This document shows positions 17,755-28,867 of a stretch of 64,000 bases of DNA, in pieces. The notes below the pieces were generated by a model. That model was given only the letters and a program-made list of their open reading frames with translations, searched no databases and was not told the DNA's origin. Location of the stretch: the NCBI RefSeq assembly GCF_000380025.1, contig NZ_KB904155.1, positions 250,348 to 314,347 of the forward strand. Reading direction: 5' to 3'. Position numbers and translations under genes: made by a program. Every line of letters begins with the position of its first letter. Position 1 is the first letter of the stretch. Origin of the DNA: Streptococcus entericus DSM 14446. GTDB lineage: Bacteria > Bacillota > Bacilli > Lactobacillales > Streptococcaceae.

Positions 17755-19158
17755 TTATTTGATTAACTCATAGATAGCTTCTGCGTAGATGGCTGCTGAG
17801 CGGAAGATATCATCCAACGCCATAAACTCGTTCGCTTGGTGCATGGTGTTGATGGAATCTGGGAACATGGCCCCATAAGCGACCCCACGCTTGAGCAGAC
17901 GACCAAAAGTTCCGCCTCCGATAACCATTTCATGCCCCTTGAGACCAGTTTGCTTCTCGTAAACAGACAACAGAGTCTGCACCAGCGGGTCTTCCAGAGG
18001 GGTATAGTGTGGCACATGACCGTGGTCTGACAAGGTCACTTTCTCAACAGTTGCCAGCTGTTCCAGCTGAGCCTTAATGGTTTCTGGATCAGTTCCTTTT
18101 GGATAGCGGAAGTTGAGGGCGATGGTGTTGTCTGCTTTGTCAGCTTCAAAACTAAAGACACCAGCGTTCATGCTCAAGTCACCCATGCGCTCATCGCTAT
18201 GAGCGACTCCTAAATTGACCGCCAAGAAATCTTGATGAAGTTTATCAGCAATGATAGTGATGTAGTCTTTAGCGGCACCTGCCAAGTCAAACTGGGTCAG
18301 GAATTTAGCCAAATAGGTCGCACCGTTAACACCCTCTTCTGGGGTTGAGCCGTGGGCTGATTTGCCATGGATAGTGATGGTCAGCTGATCATCACCTGTA
18401 ACCTCACCACGAACCTCTGGGTGGGCAGACAGGAAGTCTGCAAGGGCCGCCTGAGCTCTTGCCAAGTCAAGACCTGTCAGCTCTGCGGTGGCTGACTCAG
18501 GCACCATGTTCTCCCGAAGACCGCCTTGGAAACTGAGCAAGGTCACTGCTCCGCCATTGCTCCCAGCATAGTGAAGATAGGCCGTAATGTTGCCTTTTTC
18601 ACCGTTGATAATCGGAAACTCCGCGTCAGGTGAAAAGCCAAAATCAGGCAGAGGCAGACCGACGTGCTCGAAATAGTAATCCATATCCTGCCAGCCAGAC
18701 TCTTCATCAGTACCAACGATAAAGCGGACTTTTTTAGAGGTTGGCAAGCCCAGTTCCTTGATGATTTTGAGACCGTAGTAGCAGGCCATAGTTGGTCCCT
18801 TGTCATCAGACGAGCCCCGAGCATAGAGGCGACCGTCCTTAATCACTGGCGTGTAAGGGTCAGTGTCCCAACCCGAACCTGCAGGCACCACATCCAAGTG
18901 TCCAAAGATGCCCAGCACCTCATCTCCCTCGCCAAACTCGAAGTGTCCAGCATAATTGTCAACATTGGTGATCGGATAACCGTCACGCTCCGCCATGGCC
19001 AGGAAATGCTCCAGCGCACGGACTGGACCAGGTCCAAAAGGGTGCTCCGGCGAGATTTTGTCGTCTTCACGCTCAGACTTGATGCTGAGGATAGCGGTCA
19101 AATCCGCCAAAAGATCGTCTTTACGTTTTTCTACTTCTGCTTGAAAGTTAATTGTCAT
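17755..19158 (-). CDS. pepV: Dipeptidase PepV (M20 family)
   Basis: Cytoplasmic zinc dipeptidase of 467 aa hydrolysing a broad range of dipeptides. Metal ligands and catalytic residues lie in LGIFGHLDVVPAGSGW, ARGSSDDKGPTMA and FIVGTDEESGWQDMDYYF; a lid domain lies in the middle with KSAHGSTPEEG. The final zinc ligand is in NTMHQANEFM. Length fits PepV. AAAAGGAG precedes the ATG. It lies downstream of the nitroreductase gene, 142 nt away. Confidence 0.95.
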   Translation of the reverse strand: MTINFQAEVEKRKDDLLADLTAILSIKSEREDDKISPEHPFGPGPVRALEHFLAMAERDGYPITNVDNYAGHFEFGEGDEVLGIFGHLDVVPAGSGWDTDPYTPVIKDGRLYARGSSDDKGPTMACYYGLKIIKELGLPTSKKVRFIVGTDEESGWQDMDYYFEHVGLPLPDFGFSPDAEFPIINGEKGNITAYLHYAGSNGGAVTLLSFQGGLRENMVPESATAELTGLDLARAQAALADFLSAHPEVRGEVTGDDQLTITIHGKSAHGSTPEEGVNGATYLAKFLTQFDLAGAAKDYITIIADKLHQDFLAVNLGVAHSDERMGDLSMNAGVFSFEADKADNTIALNFRYPKGTDPETIKAQLEQLATVEKVTLSDHGHVPHYTPLEDPLVQTLLSVYEKQTGLKGHEMVIGGGTFGRLLKRGVAYGAMFPDSINTMHQANEFMALDDIFRSAAIYAEAIYELIK

Positions 19159-19241
19159 GTTTTCTCCTTTTATCTAAATTATCCGCATAAGCCTGCCTAT
19201 TTGCCTGACTTATCTTTTTTTACTGTTTTTTTTGGGGGAAA

Positions 19242-19251
19242 ATGGCAGAGC
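19242..19251 (+). repeat. ATGGCAGAGC motif copy (intergenic)
   Basis: Copy in the 142 nt gap between the nitroreductase and pepV genes, with the context GAAAATGGCAGAGCT. Confidence 0.75.
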
Positions 19252-19300
19252 TATTCACTGGATGTGACCAAGAGACACAGGAACTGCCTCACTTATCCTC

Positions 19301-19903
19301 CTAACGGTGCTCAATCACCTCATCAACAGGTAAGCGGTAGCTCGGCTCTGGCTTGTCGTCGCTGTAACCAACCGTGATCAAGAGTTCTGGACGGAAACGG
19401 CTGTCGATATCTAGCACTTCATTGATGGCTGATTTATCAAAACCAAGCAACATATTTGAGGCAAAACCTTGATCCGTCAGCGCCATGACCAGGTTCATGG
19501 CAACTAGACCGCTGTTAAAGGCCAGATAGTCGCTGGTTGTTGCCTGATCGTACTGTTCAAAAAGCTTAGGATAGGATTGAGCAAATCTAGCCAGTTGCTC
19601 ATCCCCCAAACTATGAACGCCAATCCGTGCAATCTTGCGGGCACGCTTAGGCAAATCGGTATCACTAAAAAGAGCGATAACCACCTTAGCCTGACGGATT
19701 TGCTCACCGTTGGCTCTGAACCCCAGAGTTGCCAGTTGGTCTTTCTTATCCGTCACAATGACGAATTTCCATGGCTGCATATTATGGGCCGACGGAGCCA
19801 AGGTCGCAATTTCGATAGCTGTGCGAATATCTTTAAGATCGACAGGCTTATCGTTAAAGGTCTTGTAAGCATGCCGCTTTTTATTCAATTCTAAAAATTT
19901 CAA
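19301..19903 (-). CDS. Nitroreductase-family NAD(P)H:FMN oxidoreductase
   Basis: 200 aa. The N-terminal FMN-binding RHAYKTFNDKP is followed by LAPSAHNMQPWKFVIVTD, then LVAMNLVMALTDQGFASNMLLGFDKSAINE and a C-terminal VGYSDDKPEPSYR. The start is a TTG at 19903 (product begins MKFLELNKKRHA), 7 nt after GGAGG; upstream ATGs would cross the promoter. An extended -10 lies about 30 nt upstream. The substrate (quinones, nitroaromatics) is not determinable. Confidence 0.9.
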   Translation of the reverse strand: MKFLELNKKRHAYKTFNDKPVDLKDIRTAIEIATLAPSAHNMQPWKFVIVTDKKDQLATLGFRANGEQIRQAKVVIALFSDTDLPKRARKIARIGVHSLGDEQLARFAQSYPKLFEQYDQATTSDYLAFNSGLVAMNLVMALTDQGFASNMLLGFDKSAINEVLDIDSRFRPELLITVGYSDDKPEPSYRLPVDEVIEHR

Positions 19904-19930
19904 GGAATGTCCTCCGAAGGTGATATGACC

Positions 19931-19939
19931 ATTATAGCA
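19931..19939 (-). promoter_or_regulatory. Extended -10 promoter of the nitroreductase gene
   Basis: Minus strand TGC-TATAAT with -10 at 19931-19936, leaving a leader of about 20 nt with the GGAGG site. Confidence 0.65.
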
Positions 19940-19965
19940 TAACATCAGCATAAAAAGCCAACATT

Positions 19966-20100
19966 TCAATGACTACTATCCAAAATTGAAAGAATACAAT
20001 ATCCCAGCAAGATAGGCAATAACAGCAGTATGGCAAGGTAGAGCAACCATCCCAAGCGATGTCGAGGCTTGAGGCGAACACCCACTCCAGTGATAAACAA
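19966..20100 (-). pseudogene. Possible remnant of a small membrane protein
   Basis: A 44-codon minus-strand frame from a TTG encodes VRLKPRHRLGWLL followed by a hydrophobic YLAILLLLPILLGYCILSIL stretch, and ends at TGA 19966-19968. Just upstream, the neighbouring frame encodes FLGLGILVYHWSG, so a frameshift near 20080 may have split one membrane protein. No ribosome site is seen. It lies between uvrC and the nitroreductase promoter. Confidence 0.25.
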
Positions 20101-20126
20101 GGATTCCCAGTCCTAAAAAGATCTAC

Positions 20127-21908
20127 TTATTTTTCATGTTTTTCTCCTAATTTCTCCAACACCCTCTCCGCCACTTGCTCTGGAATGCCTAGCTGGCGGA
20201 TATCTTCGACAGTGGCTTCTTTGATAGCGGTGATACTTTTGAAGTGCTTGAGGAGAAGCTGCTTGCGTTTGGGACCCAGCCCTTCGATGCCGTCGAGTTG
20301 TGAAGAGAAGCTGTTTTTGCTGCGAACTTGGCGATGGAAGGTGATGGCAAAGCGGTGCACTTCGTCTTGGATACGGTGGAGGAGGAAAAATTCCTGTGAA
20401 TTGCGGGGCAAATCCACTACCTCTAAGGGCTGTCCAAAGAGCAATTCATGGGTCTGGTGGCGGTCATTTTTTTGCAGGCCTGCGATGGGAATGGACAAAC
20501 CTAGCTTATCCAGGCTAGCCTTAGCTGCATTGACCTGTCCTTGCCCACCGTCGATGATGATGAGGTCAGGCAATACCGTCCCCTCTCGCACCGCTCGACT
20601 ATAGCGCCGCTCGATGACCTCTCGCATGGAAGCATAGTCATCTGGTCCAGCAACGGTCTTAATCTTGTACTTGCGGTAATCGGACTTTTTGGCTCTGCCA
20701 TTTTCAAAAACGACCATGGCAGAAACAGGTGAGGTTCCCATGATATTGGAGTTGTCGAAAGCCTCGATGCGATAGGGCGTGGCAATTCCAAGAAGTTTGC
20801 CTAAGTTTTCAATCGCCCCTTGGGTCTTGAGCAAGTCTTTTTCCGCTAGGTCAAATTGTTGCTGAAGGCTGACGGTCGCATTTTTGACAGCGAGGTTCAC
20901 CAGCTGCTTTTTTTCCCCTTTTTGAGGGGTGATGATTTTGGTCGGGACGATAGCACGTACCAGCTCCTCGTCAATCCCCTGCGGGATAAAGATTTCCTTA
21001 GGCAGAAAGTGCCGCTTGTCCTGATAAAACTGCCCCATATAGGTCAGAAAGTCCTCGTCTGGGTCATTGTAGTAGGGAAAAAGCTGGCTATCGCGCTCGA
21101 TGAGCTTGCCCTGACGGACAAAGAAGACCTGCACGCTCATCCATCCCTTGTCCACCGCATAGCCGAAAATATCACGGTCTTGCATGTCGGCACTCATGAC
21201 CCGCTGCTTGGTGCGCAATAGCGCAATGCTGGACAGCAAGTCCCTGTACTCTGCCGCCCGCTCAAACTCAAGCGAACTGGCAGCGTCAGCCATCTTGCGC
21301 CGCAAGTCCTCCAAAATCTTGTCGTCTCGACCATTGAGGAAGCCTTTGACATCCTCTGCCATCTGGGTAAAATAGCTGCGCGTCACCCCACAAATCGTAT
21401 GGGCATGGCATTGCCCGATATGGTAGTAAAAACAAACCTTTTCAGGTGGGTTGGTGCACTTCCTAAACGGAAAAATCCGATCTAAGAGTTTTTTAATCTC
21501 ATTGGCTGCACCGCTGTCTGGATATGGACCAAAATAAATCCCCCCATCTCGCTTGACCTGACGGGTGATGAGCAAACGCGGATAGGTTTCGTTGGTGATT
21601 TTGATGAAAGGATAGGACTTATCATCTTTGAGCTTGATGTTGAACTTGGGCTTGTTTTCTTGAATCAGGTTGATTTCGAGGAGCAGGGCCTCTGTATTTG
21701 ACCCTGTCACGATAAACTCAAAATCCGCAATCTCTGACACTAAGAGCTCGGTCTTGGTGTCATGGCTACCACGGAAATAAGAGCGGACACGGTTTTTCAA
21801 ATTTTTAGCCTTGCCGACATAGATAATCTGCCCCTGCTTGTCCTTGTGGAGGTAACAGCCTGGACTATCTGGCAGGAGCTCGAGCTTATGTTTAATCAGT
21901 TGGTTCAT
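20127..21908 (-). CDS. uvrC: Excinuclease ABC subunit C
   Basis: Nucleotide excision repair endonuclease, 593 aa, making both incisions with UvrB. The N-terminal GIY-YIG domain shows [28 protein letters not shown]; a Cys cluster with [25 protein letters not shown] follows; the UVR motif is [23 protein letters not shown]; the RNase H-like domain carries [10 protein letters not shown] and [10 protein letters not shown]; the C-terminal helix-hairpin-helix is [23 protein letters not shown]. The start is the ATG at 21908 ([11 protein letters not shown]); it has no ribosome site and lies 6 nt after an extended -10. Confidence 0.95.
   Translation of the reverse strand: MNQLIKHKLELLPDSPGCYLHKDKQGQIIYVGKAKNLKNRVRSYFRGSHDTKTELLVSEIADFEFIVTGSNTEALLLEINLIQENKPKFNIKLKDDKSYPFIKITNETYPRLLITRQVKRDGGIYFGPYPDSGAANEIKKLLDRIFPFRKCTNPPEKVCFYYHIGQCHAHTICGVTRSYFTQMAEDVKGFLNGRDDKILEDLRRKMADAASSLEFERAAEYRDLLSSIALLRTKQRVMSADMQDRDIFGYAVDKGWMSVQVFFVRQGKLIERDSQLFPYYNDPDEDFLTYMGQFYQDKRHFLPKEIFIPQGIDEELVRAIVPTKIITPQKGEKKQLVNLAVKNATVSLQQQFDLAEKDLLKTQGAIENLGKLLGIATPYRIEAFDNSNIMGTSPVSAMVVFENGRAKKSDYRKYKIKTVAGPDDYASMREVIERRYSRAVREGTVLPDLIIIDGGQGQVNAAKASLDKLGLSIPIAGLQKNDRHQTHELLFGQPLEVVDLPRNSQEFFLLHRIQDEVHRFAITFHRQVRSKNSFSSQLDGIEGLGPKRKQLLLKHFKSITAIKEATVEDIRQLGIPEQVAERVLEKLGEKHEK
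20692..20701 (-). repeat. ATGGCAGAGC motif copy
   Basis: Sense copy in uvrC, read as Asn-Gly-Arg-Ala within FENGRAKK. Confidence 0.75.
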
Positions 21909-21914
21909 GACACT

Positions 21915-21923
21915 ATTATAACA
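21915..21923 (-). promoter_or_regulatory. Extended -10 promoter of uvrC, probably leaderless
   Basis: Minus strand TGT-TATAAT (-10 at 21915-21920), then AGTGTC and the uvrC ATG. Confidence 0.6.
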
Positions 21924-22092
21924 CGATTTTAAAGCTTTTCCCCAAGAAAACCCTGCCTGCATGACCTCCCTGTCTCCTAAACGTTAGCATACAAGTTAAA
22001 ATGTGGTTTAATTTAATAGGAAGACAGTTTGAAAATACTTTTCCTAAAGGTCAGTAATGGTTAAAAAAACCTGAAAAAGCATGTGTTTTTCA

Positions 22093-22121
22093 TTGACAAA
22101 CCTTGAAAATAGGACTAGACT
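22093..22121 (+). promoter_or_regulatory. Promoter of the atp operon
   Basis: TTGACA (22093-22098), 17 bp, TAGACT (22116-22121), about 35 nt before the atpE ATG. The only good promoter seen between uvrC and atpE. Confidence 0.75.
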
Positions 22122-22155
22122 AGATAAGTAAAAAATGTTTAAGGAGAATTCTATC

Positions 22156-22356
22156 ATGAATCTTGGTATTTTGGCACTCGGTTTGGGCTGTTTGGGCGTA
22201 AGCCTTGGTGAGGGCTTCCTCGTTGGTTCCTTGATGAAGGCGGCGTCTCGTCAGCCAGAGATTATTGACCAATTGCGTGGGATTATGATGTTGGGTGTCG
22301 CCTTCATTGAAGGAACATTCTTTGTCACTTTGGCTATGGCCTTCTTCCTCAAGTAA
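22156..22356 (+). CDS. atpE: F1Fo ATP synthase subunit c
   Basis: Proteolipid forming the proton-driven ring in the membrane, 66 aa. Two hydrophobic helices flank the polar loop KAASRQPEIIDQLRG. The proton-carrying Glu52 is in GVAFIEGTFFV, and a second acidic residue (Glu19 in SLGEGFLVG) is in helix 1, as in other streptococci. Starts at ATG 22156 after AAGGAGAA. First gene of atpEBFHAGDC; in streptococci the complex works mainly as an ATP-driven proton pump for acid tolerance. Confidence 0.96.
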   Translation: MNLGILALGLGCLGVSLGEGFLVGSLMKAASRQPEIIDQLRGIMMLGVAFIEGTFFVTLAMAFFLK

Positions 22357-22389
22357 GCCAGTTAACAATTAAAAAATGAGGTGAATGAG

Positions 22390-23097
22390 ATGGGAACACA
22401 TGACTCCCCGACCCTGACCCTGGGGCCAGTCAGTTTTGATCTGGTCTTGTTAACCATGTCTTTGGTGATTGTTGTCGCCATTTTTGGCTGGGTCTTTTGG
22501 TCAAGTCGTCAGATGCAACTGCGTCCGACAGGAAAACAAAATCTGCTGGAGTACTGCTACGAGTTTGTTTTTAATATCGCTGAGAAAAACCTAGGACCTG
22601 TTTACAGTCGGCAGTATAGCCTCCTGCTGTTTACGGTCTTTACCTTTTTAGCTCTGGCCAACAATATCGGTCTCTTGACCAAGGTGCAAACCTCTCACGG
22701 GACTAACTTTGTCACCTCGCCAACGGCCAACATCTATTATGACCTTGGTTTGGCAGTGTTGATGACCATTATTATCCACGTGGAGGCTATTCGGCAACGC
22801 GGTCTTAAGGCTTATCTGAAAGAATTTGTGACGCCACCAGCCATGACACCGATGAATATCCTTGAAGAGGTAACCAATGTCGCTTCATTGGCTTTGCGTC
22901 TCTACGGTAACATCTTTGCTGGTGAGGTGGTCATGGATTTGATTTTGATGTTGGGTGATGCCCACTTGGCTCTCTGGCCAGTCGCTATTCTGCTCAACAT
23001 GCTGTGGACAGCTTTCTCAGTCTTTATTTCCTTTATCCAAGCCTATGTCTTTACCCTCTTGGTATCCATTTACTTGGGTAAAAAGCTCAATAGTTAG
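22390..23097 (+). CDS. atpB: F1Fo ATP synthase subunit a
   Basis: Membrane subunit forming the proton half-channels, 235 aa with five to six hydrophobic helices. The essential Arg lies in SLALRLYGNIFAGEVVMDLIL. The C-terminal AYVFTLLVSIYLGKKL is typical. The start chosen is the ATG at 22390, spaced from GAGGTG; an in-frame GTG 9 nt upstream overlaps that site. 33 nt after atpE. Confidence 0.95.
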   Translation: MGTHDSPTLTLGPVSFDLVLLTMSLVIVVAIFGWVFWSSRQMQLRPTGKQNLLEYCYEFVFNIAEKNLGPVYSRQYSLLLFTVFTFLALANNIGLLTKVQTSHGTNFVTSPTANIYYDLGLAVLMTIIIHVEAIRQRGLKAYLKEFVTPPAMTPMNILEEVTNVASLALRLYGNIFAGEVVMDLILMLGDAHLALWPVAILLNMLWTAFSVFISFIQAYVFTLLVSIYLGKKLNS

Positions 23098-23105
23098 GAG
23101 TATCT

Positions 23106-23612
23106 ATGTTTTTGTTGTCAACTAACCCGATGAGCTTGCTCTGGGGTAACTTTATCATCGTGACTGGCTCGGTCGCTCTGCTATTTTTCCTGATTAGAAC
23201 CTTCGCTTGGAAGCAATTGACCAGTACCTTGGATAATCGTGCGGCTAAGATTTCTGGCGATTTGGATAAGGCAAAAAGCTTGCGCGACCAATCTGAAAAC
23301 TTGGTTAAAGAGCGCGAGGAAGCGCTACGTGACGCTCGAATCGAAGCCAGCCGTATCGTGTCAGAAGCCAAAACCCTAAGCCAGTCTCAGGCAGATCGTA
23401 TCTTGCGTGACGCCAAGATTGATGCCCAGCAAGTTAAGGAAAAAGCGCGTCTAGATATTGCGGCTGAACGCCAAAAAGCAGTCAGCGAGTCTCGTCAGGA
23501 AATTAGTCAATTGTCGCTTGACGTGGCTAAAAAAATTCTCGGACAGGAGTTGGACGACAGTGCCCAGCATGACCTGATCAACCGCTATTTAGATGAATTA
23601 GGAGAAGGCTAA
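23106..23612 (+). CDS. atpF: F1Fo ATP synthase subunit b
   Basis: Peripheral stalk subunit, 168 aa. One N-terminal membrane helix (about residues 9-31) is followed by a long charged coiled coil rich in Arg, Glu, Ala and Lys, and the C-terminal SLDVAKKILGQELDDSAQHDLINRYL segment binds delta. GGAG lies 7 nt before the ATG. It overlaps atpH by one base (TAATG). Confidence 0.95.
   Translation: MFLLSTNPMSLLWGNFIIVTGSVALLFFLIRTFAWKQLTSTLDNRAAKISGDLDKAKSLRDQSENLVKEREEALRDARIEASRIVSEAKTLSQSQADRILRDAKIDAQQVKEKARLDIAAERQKAVSESRQEISQLSLDVAKKILGQELDDSAQHDLINRYLDELGEG
23175..23184 (-). repeat. ATAGCAGAGC motif copy
   Basis: Antisense copy in atpF; the coding strand reads Ala-Leu-Leu-Phe within the membrane helix. 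Confidence 0.7.
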
Positions 23613-24151
23613 TGGCAAATCAAGTGGAAGCCTTGGTGGATCGGCACGCTAAAAATCTCCTCCGTTTGGCTAGGTCTCGTCAAGAGGTCGGTCAGCTCAA
23701 CCAGCAAGTCAGTCTCTTATTACAAATTTTTGAAGAGCACCAGTTGCAGGCTTACTTTTCTGATCTGTCACTCAGCCATGAGGACAAGTTGCAGTTAGCA
23801 CGGACGCTTGGGGAGTCTAGTCTGGATATTCTAAACAGCCTCTTTGAGCAGATTTTATCCGCCTCTCAGGAGGCCTATCTCTATCCGATTTTAACTCGAG
23901 TTTATGAACTCTTGGGTTATGAGCAAGAAGAGGTTGAGGTTTATGTCACTGCTGCAGTGAGCTTGACGGACCAAGAAAAAGAGCGTTTTATGTCCCTGGC
24001 AAAACGCCGTCTGGGTGTGATCCGGGGGCGTTTGGTGGAAAAGGTTGAACCTGCTATTATTGGTGGCTTTATCCTAGAAGCCAATCACCAGGTGATTGAC
24101 ACCAGTATCCGCCACCAATTACAAGAATTGAGAGAAGAAACTAGACGCTAA
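23612..24151 (+). CDS. atpH: F1Fo ATP synthase subunit delta
   Basis: 179 aa peripheral-stalk subunit linking b to the top of F1. The helical N-domain (VDRHAKNLLRLARSRQEVGQL) is followed by the C-terminal segment VEVYVTAAVSLTDQEKERF and then LVEKVEPAIIGGFILEANHQVIDTSIRHQL, which closely match OSCP/delta. Translationally coupled to atpF by the TAATG overlap. Confidence 0.94.
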   Translation: MANQVEALVDRHAKNLLRLARSRQEVGQLNQQVSLLLQIFEEHQLQAYFSDLSLSHEDKLQLARTLGESSLDILNSLFEQILSASQEAYLYPILTRVYELLGYEQEEVEVYVTAAVSLTDQEKERFMSLAKRRLGVIRGRLVEKVEPAIIGGFILEANHQVIDTSIRHQLQELREETRR

Positions 24152-24202
24152 TGTGCGACGGGTTCAACAAGCGAAAGAACTAATCTAAGAAGAAAAGGTG
24201 GT

Positions 24203-25717
24203 ATGACCTTGTCTATTAACACACAAGAAATCAGCCAATTAATTCGTCAACAGATTCAGCAATTCCAGCCACGGTTTAACATTACCGAGACTGGGGTTGT
24301 GACCTATGTAGGGGACGGGGTTGCCCGTGCCCACGGGCTGAACGAAGCCATGAGTGGGGAACTGTTGGAATTTGAGAACGGTGTCTATGGCATGGCACAA
24401 AATTTAGAGAGCAACGATGTCGGCATCATTATTTTGGGGCCTTTTTCAGGTATTCGTGAGGGCGACATGGTTAAACGAACAGGTAAAATTATGGAAGTAC
24501 CTGTCGGCGAGGCTTTAATTGGTCGGGTAGTAAATCCCTTGGGGCAACCGGTCGATGGTCTAGGCGAGATTGCAACAACAGGTACTCGTCCTGTCGAAGT
24601 GCCTGCTCCTGGTGTTATGGAGCGCAAATCTGTTTCTGAGCCCCTTCAGACAGGGATTAAGGCGATTGATGCCTTGGTGCCAATCGGTCGTGGGCAACGG
24701 GAGCTGATTATCGGTGACCGTCAAACAGGTAAAACATCCGTGGCGATTGACGCTATCCTCAACCAAAAAGGGCAGGATATGGTCTGCATTTACGTTGCCA
24801 TCGGACAAAAAGAGTCAACCGTTCGAACTCAAGTCGAAACTCTTCGGAAATACGGCGCACTGGACTACACAATTGTCGTGACCGCTTCAGCGTCACAGCC
24901 ATCACCACTCCTTTACATTGCGCCTTACGCTGGAGTTGCCATGGCTGAAGAGCTCATGTATCAAGGCAAGCATGTCCTCATCGTCTACGATGATTTGTCA
25001 AAACAGGCCGTAGCCTATCGTGAGCTGTCGCTCTTACTTCGTCGTCCGCCAGGACGTGAAGCTTATCCAGGGGATGTCTTCTATTTGCATAGTCGTCTTT
25101 TGGAGCGCTCAGCCAAACTATCTGATGAACTGGGCGGTGGCTCTATCACTGCTCTGCCATTTATCGAAACTCAGGCAGGCGACATCTCGGCCTATATCGC
25201 CACTAACGTCATTTCAATCACAGACGGTCAGATTTTCTTACAAGAAAACCTCTTCAACTCTGGTATCCGACCAGCCATTGATGCAGGGTCGTCCGTATCT
25301 CGGGTCGGTGGCTCTGCTCAAACCAAGGCCATGAAAAAAGTAGCCGGTACCCTGCGTTTAGATTTGGCTTCCTATCGTGAACTTGAGGCTTTTACTCAGT
25401 TTGGTAGTGACCTTGATGCAGCGACTCAGGCTAAGCTCAACCGCGGTCGTCGAACAGTTGAAGTGCTCAAACAGCCTCTGCATAAGCCACTCCCTATGGA
25501 GAAGCAAGTCCTTATCCTCTATGCACTCACTCATGGTTTCTTGGATGATGTGCCAGTAAATCATATTTCAGCCTTTGAAGAGGACTTGTACGCTTATTTT
25601 GATACCCATTTTGACCATATTTTGAATAATATTAAAACCAGTAAGGACTTGCCAGATGAGGCAGTGCTGGATGATGCCATCTCAGCCTTTAAAGCACAGT
25701 CCATTTATCAAGCCTAG
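24203..25717 (+). CDS. atpA: F1 ATP synthase subunit alpha
   Basis: 504 aa catalytic-hexamer subunit carrying the non-catalytic nucleotide site. P-loop [15 protein letters not shown] (about residues 172-186), [33 protein letters not shown], and [22 protein letters not shown]. The ATG at 24203 follows AAAGGTGG closely; the TTG two codons later has better spacing and gives the usual 502 aa length, so the true start may be 24209. Middle of the atp operon. Confidence 0.96.
   Translation: MTLSINTQEISQLIRQQIQQFQPRFNITETGVVTYVGDGVARAHGLNEAMSGELLEFENGVYGMAQNLESNDVGIIILGPFSGIREGDMVKRTGKIMEVPVGEALIGRVVNPLGQPVDGLGEIATTGTRPVEVPAPGVMERKSVSEPLQTGIKAIDALVPIGRGQRELIIGDRQTGKTSVAIDAILNQKGQDMVCIYVAIGQKESTVRTQVETLRKYGALDYTIVVTASASQPSPLLYIAPYAGVAMAEELMYQGKHVLIVYDDLSKQAVAYRELSLLLRRPPGREAYPGDVFYLHSRLLERSAKLSDELGGGSITALPFIETQAGDISAYIATNVISITDGQIFLQENLFNSGIRPAIDAGSSVSRVGGSAQTKAMKKVAGTLRLDLASYRELEAFTQFGSDLDAATQAKLNRGRRTVEVLKQPLHKPLPMEKQVLILYALTHGFLDDVPVNHISAFEEDLYAYFDTHFDHILNNIKTSKDLPDEAVLDDAISAFKAQSIYQA
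25151..25160 (-). repeat. ATGGCAGAGC motif copy
   Basis: Antisense copy in atpA; the coding strand reads Ala-Leu-Pro-Phe. Confidence 0.75.
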
Positions 25718-25729
25718 TAGGAGGATAGC

Positions 25730-26608
25730 ATGACCGCATCGCTTAGTGACATTAAGGCGAAAATCCAGTCAACGGAAAAGACCAGTAAGATTACCTCAGC
25801 GATGAAAATGGTCTCTTCTGCTAAGCTGGTCAAAGCAGAGGCTGCTGCCCGTGATTTCCAACTCTACGCCAGCAAAATTCGCCAAATTACAACAGACTTG
25901 TTGCAAACCGAGTTGGTGACTGGGTCCGACAACCCCATGCTGGCTTCTCGTGAGATTAAAAAGTCTGGCTACATCGTGATCACCTCAGACCGTGGTCTAG
26001 TCGGTGGCTACAATGCCAAAATCCTTAAGGCCATGATGGACTTGATTCGGGATTACCATCCAGATGGTCAGGACTACAGCCTGATTGCGATTGGCAGTGT
26101 CGGTGCTGATTTTTTCAAGGCTAGAAACATGCCGGTTGCTTTTGAATTGCGTGGTTTGGCTGACCAACCTAGTTTTGAAGAGGTTGGACGGATCATCTCT
26201 CGTTCGGTCGATATGTATGTCAATGGGCTCTTTGATGAGCTCTACGTCTGCTACAACCACCATGTCAACAGCTTGACCAGTCAAGTTCGGGTACAGCAGA
26301 TGTTGCCCATCACGGACTTGGATGCCAACGAGGCCGACAGTGAACGGCTCAATAGTTTTGACCTTGAGCCAAATCGTGAGGCGATTTTGGAGCAACTCTT
26401 GCCCCAGTACACAGAGAGCATGATTTATGGAGCCATCGTTGATGCCAAAACCGCTGAGCATGCGGCAGGCATGACGGCCATGCAGACTGCAACTGACAAT
26501 GCCAAGCAGATTATCACGGACTTGACTATCCAGTATAACCGTGCCAGACAGGCCAATATCACTCAGGAAATCACTGAAATCGTCGCAGGAGCTAACGCTC
26601 TGGAATAA
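25730..26608 (+). CDS. atpG: F1 ATP synthase subunit gamma
   Basis: Rotor shaft subunit, 292 aa. The N-terminal helix [31 protein letters not shown] and the C-terminal helix [44 protein letters not shown] form the coiled-coil shaft; [14 protein letters not shown] is the Rossmann-like part. AGGAGG precedes the ATG, 12 nt after atpA. Confidence 0.96.
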   Translation: MTASLSDIKAKIQSTEKTSKITSAMKMVSSAKLVKAEAAARDFQLYASKIRQITTDLLQTELVTGSDNPMLASREIKKSGYIVITSDRGLVGGYNAKILKAMMDLIRDYHPDGQDYSLIAIGSVGADFFKARNMPVAFELRGLADQPSFEEVGRIISRSVDMYVNGLFDELYVCYNHHVNSLTSQVRVQQMLPITDLDANEADSERLNSFDLEPNREAILEQLLPQYTESMIYGAIVDAKTAEHAAGMTAMQTATDNAKQIITDLTIQYNRARQANITQEITEIVAGANALE

Positions 26609-26619
26609 GTAGCTGTTGA

Positions 26620-26665
26620 GAAATGGCAGAGCAGATAATCAGTTGGTGGTCAGCTCTGCTATTTT
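26620..26665 (+). repeat. Inverted pair of the ATRGCAGAGC motif, intercistronic hairpin
   Basis: Copies at 26623-26632 (plus, ATGGCAGAGC) and 26653-26662 (minus, ATAGCAGAGC) face each other. They form a hairpin with GCAGAGC/GCTCTGC and flanking A/T pairs around a 20 nt loop, followed by TTTTCC. It sits between atpG and atpD, the widest gap of the operon, and could act as an attenuator or processing site. Confidence 0.8.
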
Positions 26666-26719
26666 CCAAAGAACATCAGTAACAGCTTTGTGACAGACGA
26701 GAAGACTTAGTAAAATTGA

Positions 26720-28135
<1,416 letters not shown>

Positions 28136-28146
28136 GGAGACCGTTT

Positions 28147-28572
28147 ATGGAAAAAGAACCAATGACCGTTCAGATTGTCACACCAGACGGGCTCAAATAT
28201 GATCATCATGCCAATTTTATCACTATCCGTACGCGGTCAGGTGAGATGGGGATTTTACCAAATCACGCCAATACAATTGCGCCCCTAGAGGTACATGAGG
28301 TTAAGATTCGGCGAATTGATGATGATAGCCATGTAGACTGGGTAGCCGTTAACGGTGGGATTATCGAAATCAAGAATAATCTGATTACCATTGTTGCTGA
28401 TTCAGCTGAGCGTGACCGTGATATTGATGTTAGTCGTGCAGAACGAGCCAAACTTCGTGCAGAACGAGCACTCGCCGAAGCCGAGTTGCGTCATCAGACT
28501 CATGAGATTGAACGCGCTAAAGTCGCCTTGCAACGAGCTCTTAATCGCATTAGCGTTGGGGAAAAAGAATAA
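28147..28572 (+). CDS. atpC: F1 ATP synthase subunit epsilon
   Basis: 141 aa regulatory rotor subunit. The N-terminal beta-barrel carries [33 protein letters not shown]; the C-terminal helical hairpin is [45 protein letters not shown] precedes the ATG at 28147; the internal Met6 is an alternative start. Last gene of the operon, followed by a strong terminator. Confidence 0.95.
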   Translation: MEKEPMTVQIVTPDGLKYDHHANFITIRTRSGEMGILPNHANTIAPLEVHEVKIRRIDDDSHVDWVAVNGGIIEIKNNLITIVADSAERDRDIDVSRAERAKLRAERALAEAELRHQTHEIERAKVALQRALNRISVGEKE

Positions 28573-28574
28573 AA

Positions 28575-28607
28575 TCAACCGTGGGTAAACTTGCCCACGG
28601 TTTTTAT
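28575..28607. terminator. Terminator of the atp operon
   Basis: ACCGTGGG / CCCACGGT stem with an 8 nt loop and TTTTTATG. It can also serve the convergent DUF896 gene. Confidence 0.9.
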
Positions 28608-28609
28608 GC

Positions 28610-28867
28610 TTATGAATTTGGATCGTCAAGACTTCTGCCATGCAAGCCCTTCTCACGCTGCACTTGCCGTAGGCGCTCTGGGGTGATATCATTGCCAGCC
28701 TCATCGACAATCTTAATCCCCTCCACATGGGTACGCACGCTGCGTCGGTAGCCTTCGATGTACTCCTCACGCAGGGCAGCCTGCTCAGCCAGCTCGCTTT
28801 CCGTCAAGCCTTCGGCTTTTTTCTTTCGAGCCAATTCATTGATTCGATCAATTTTTGCTTGTTCCAC
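28610..28867 (-). CDS. DUF896 (YnzC/YneA-operon-type) protein
   Basis: 85 aa cytoplasmic protein of the UPF0291/DUF896 family: [41 protein letters not shown] is the two-helix hairpin, then [20 protein letters not shown] and a C-terminal [16 protein letters not shown]. The function is unknown; the Bacillus member YnzC is in the SOS-controlled yneA operon, but no LexA site is seen here. AAAGAAAGGGA precedes the ATG. Confidence 0.9.
   Translation of the reverse strand: MEQAKIDRINELARKKKAEGLTESELAEQAALREEYIEGYRRSVRTHVEGIKIVDEAGNDITPERLRQVQREKGLHGRSLDDPNS

Noticed and set aside
18664..19377. Plus-strand open frame over the 5' end of pepV and the nitroreductase
   Set aside because: It crosses two real genes on the other strand and their intergenic region; no ribosome site.
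24203..24211. atpA starting at the in-frame TTG rather than the ATG
   Set aside because: Not excluded. TTG at 24209 has better spacing, but ATG is a stronger initiator and the difference is two residues, so the ATG was kept.
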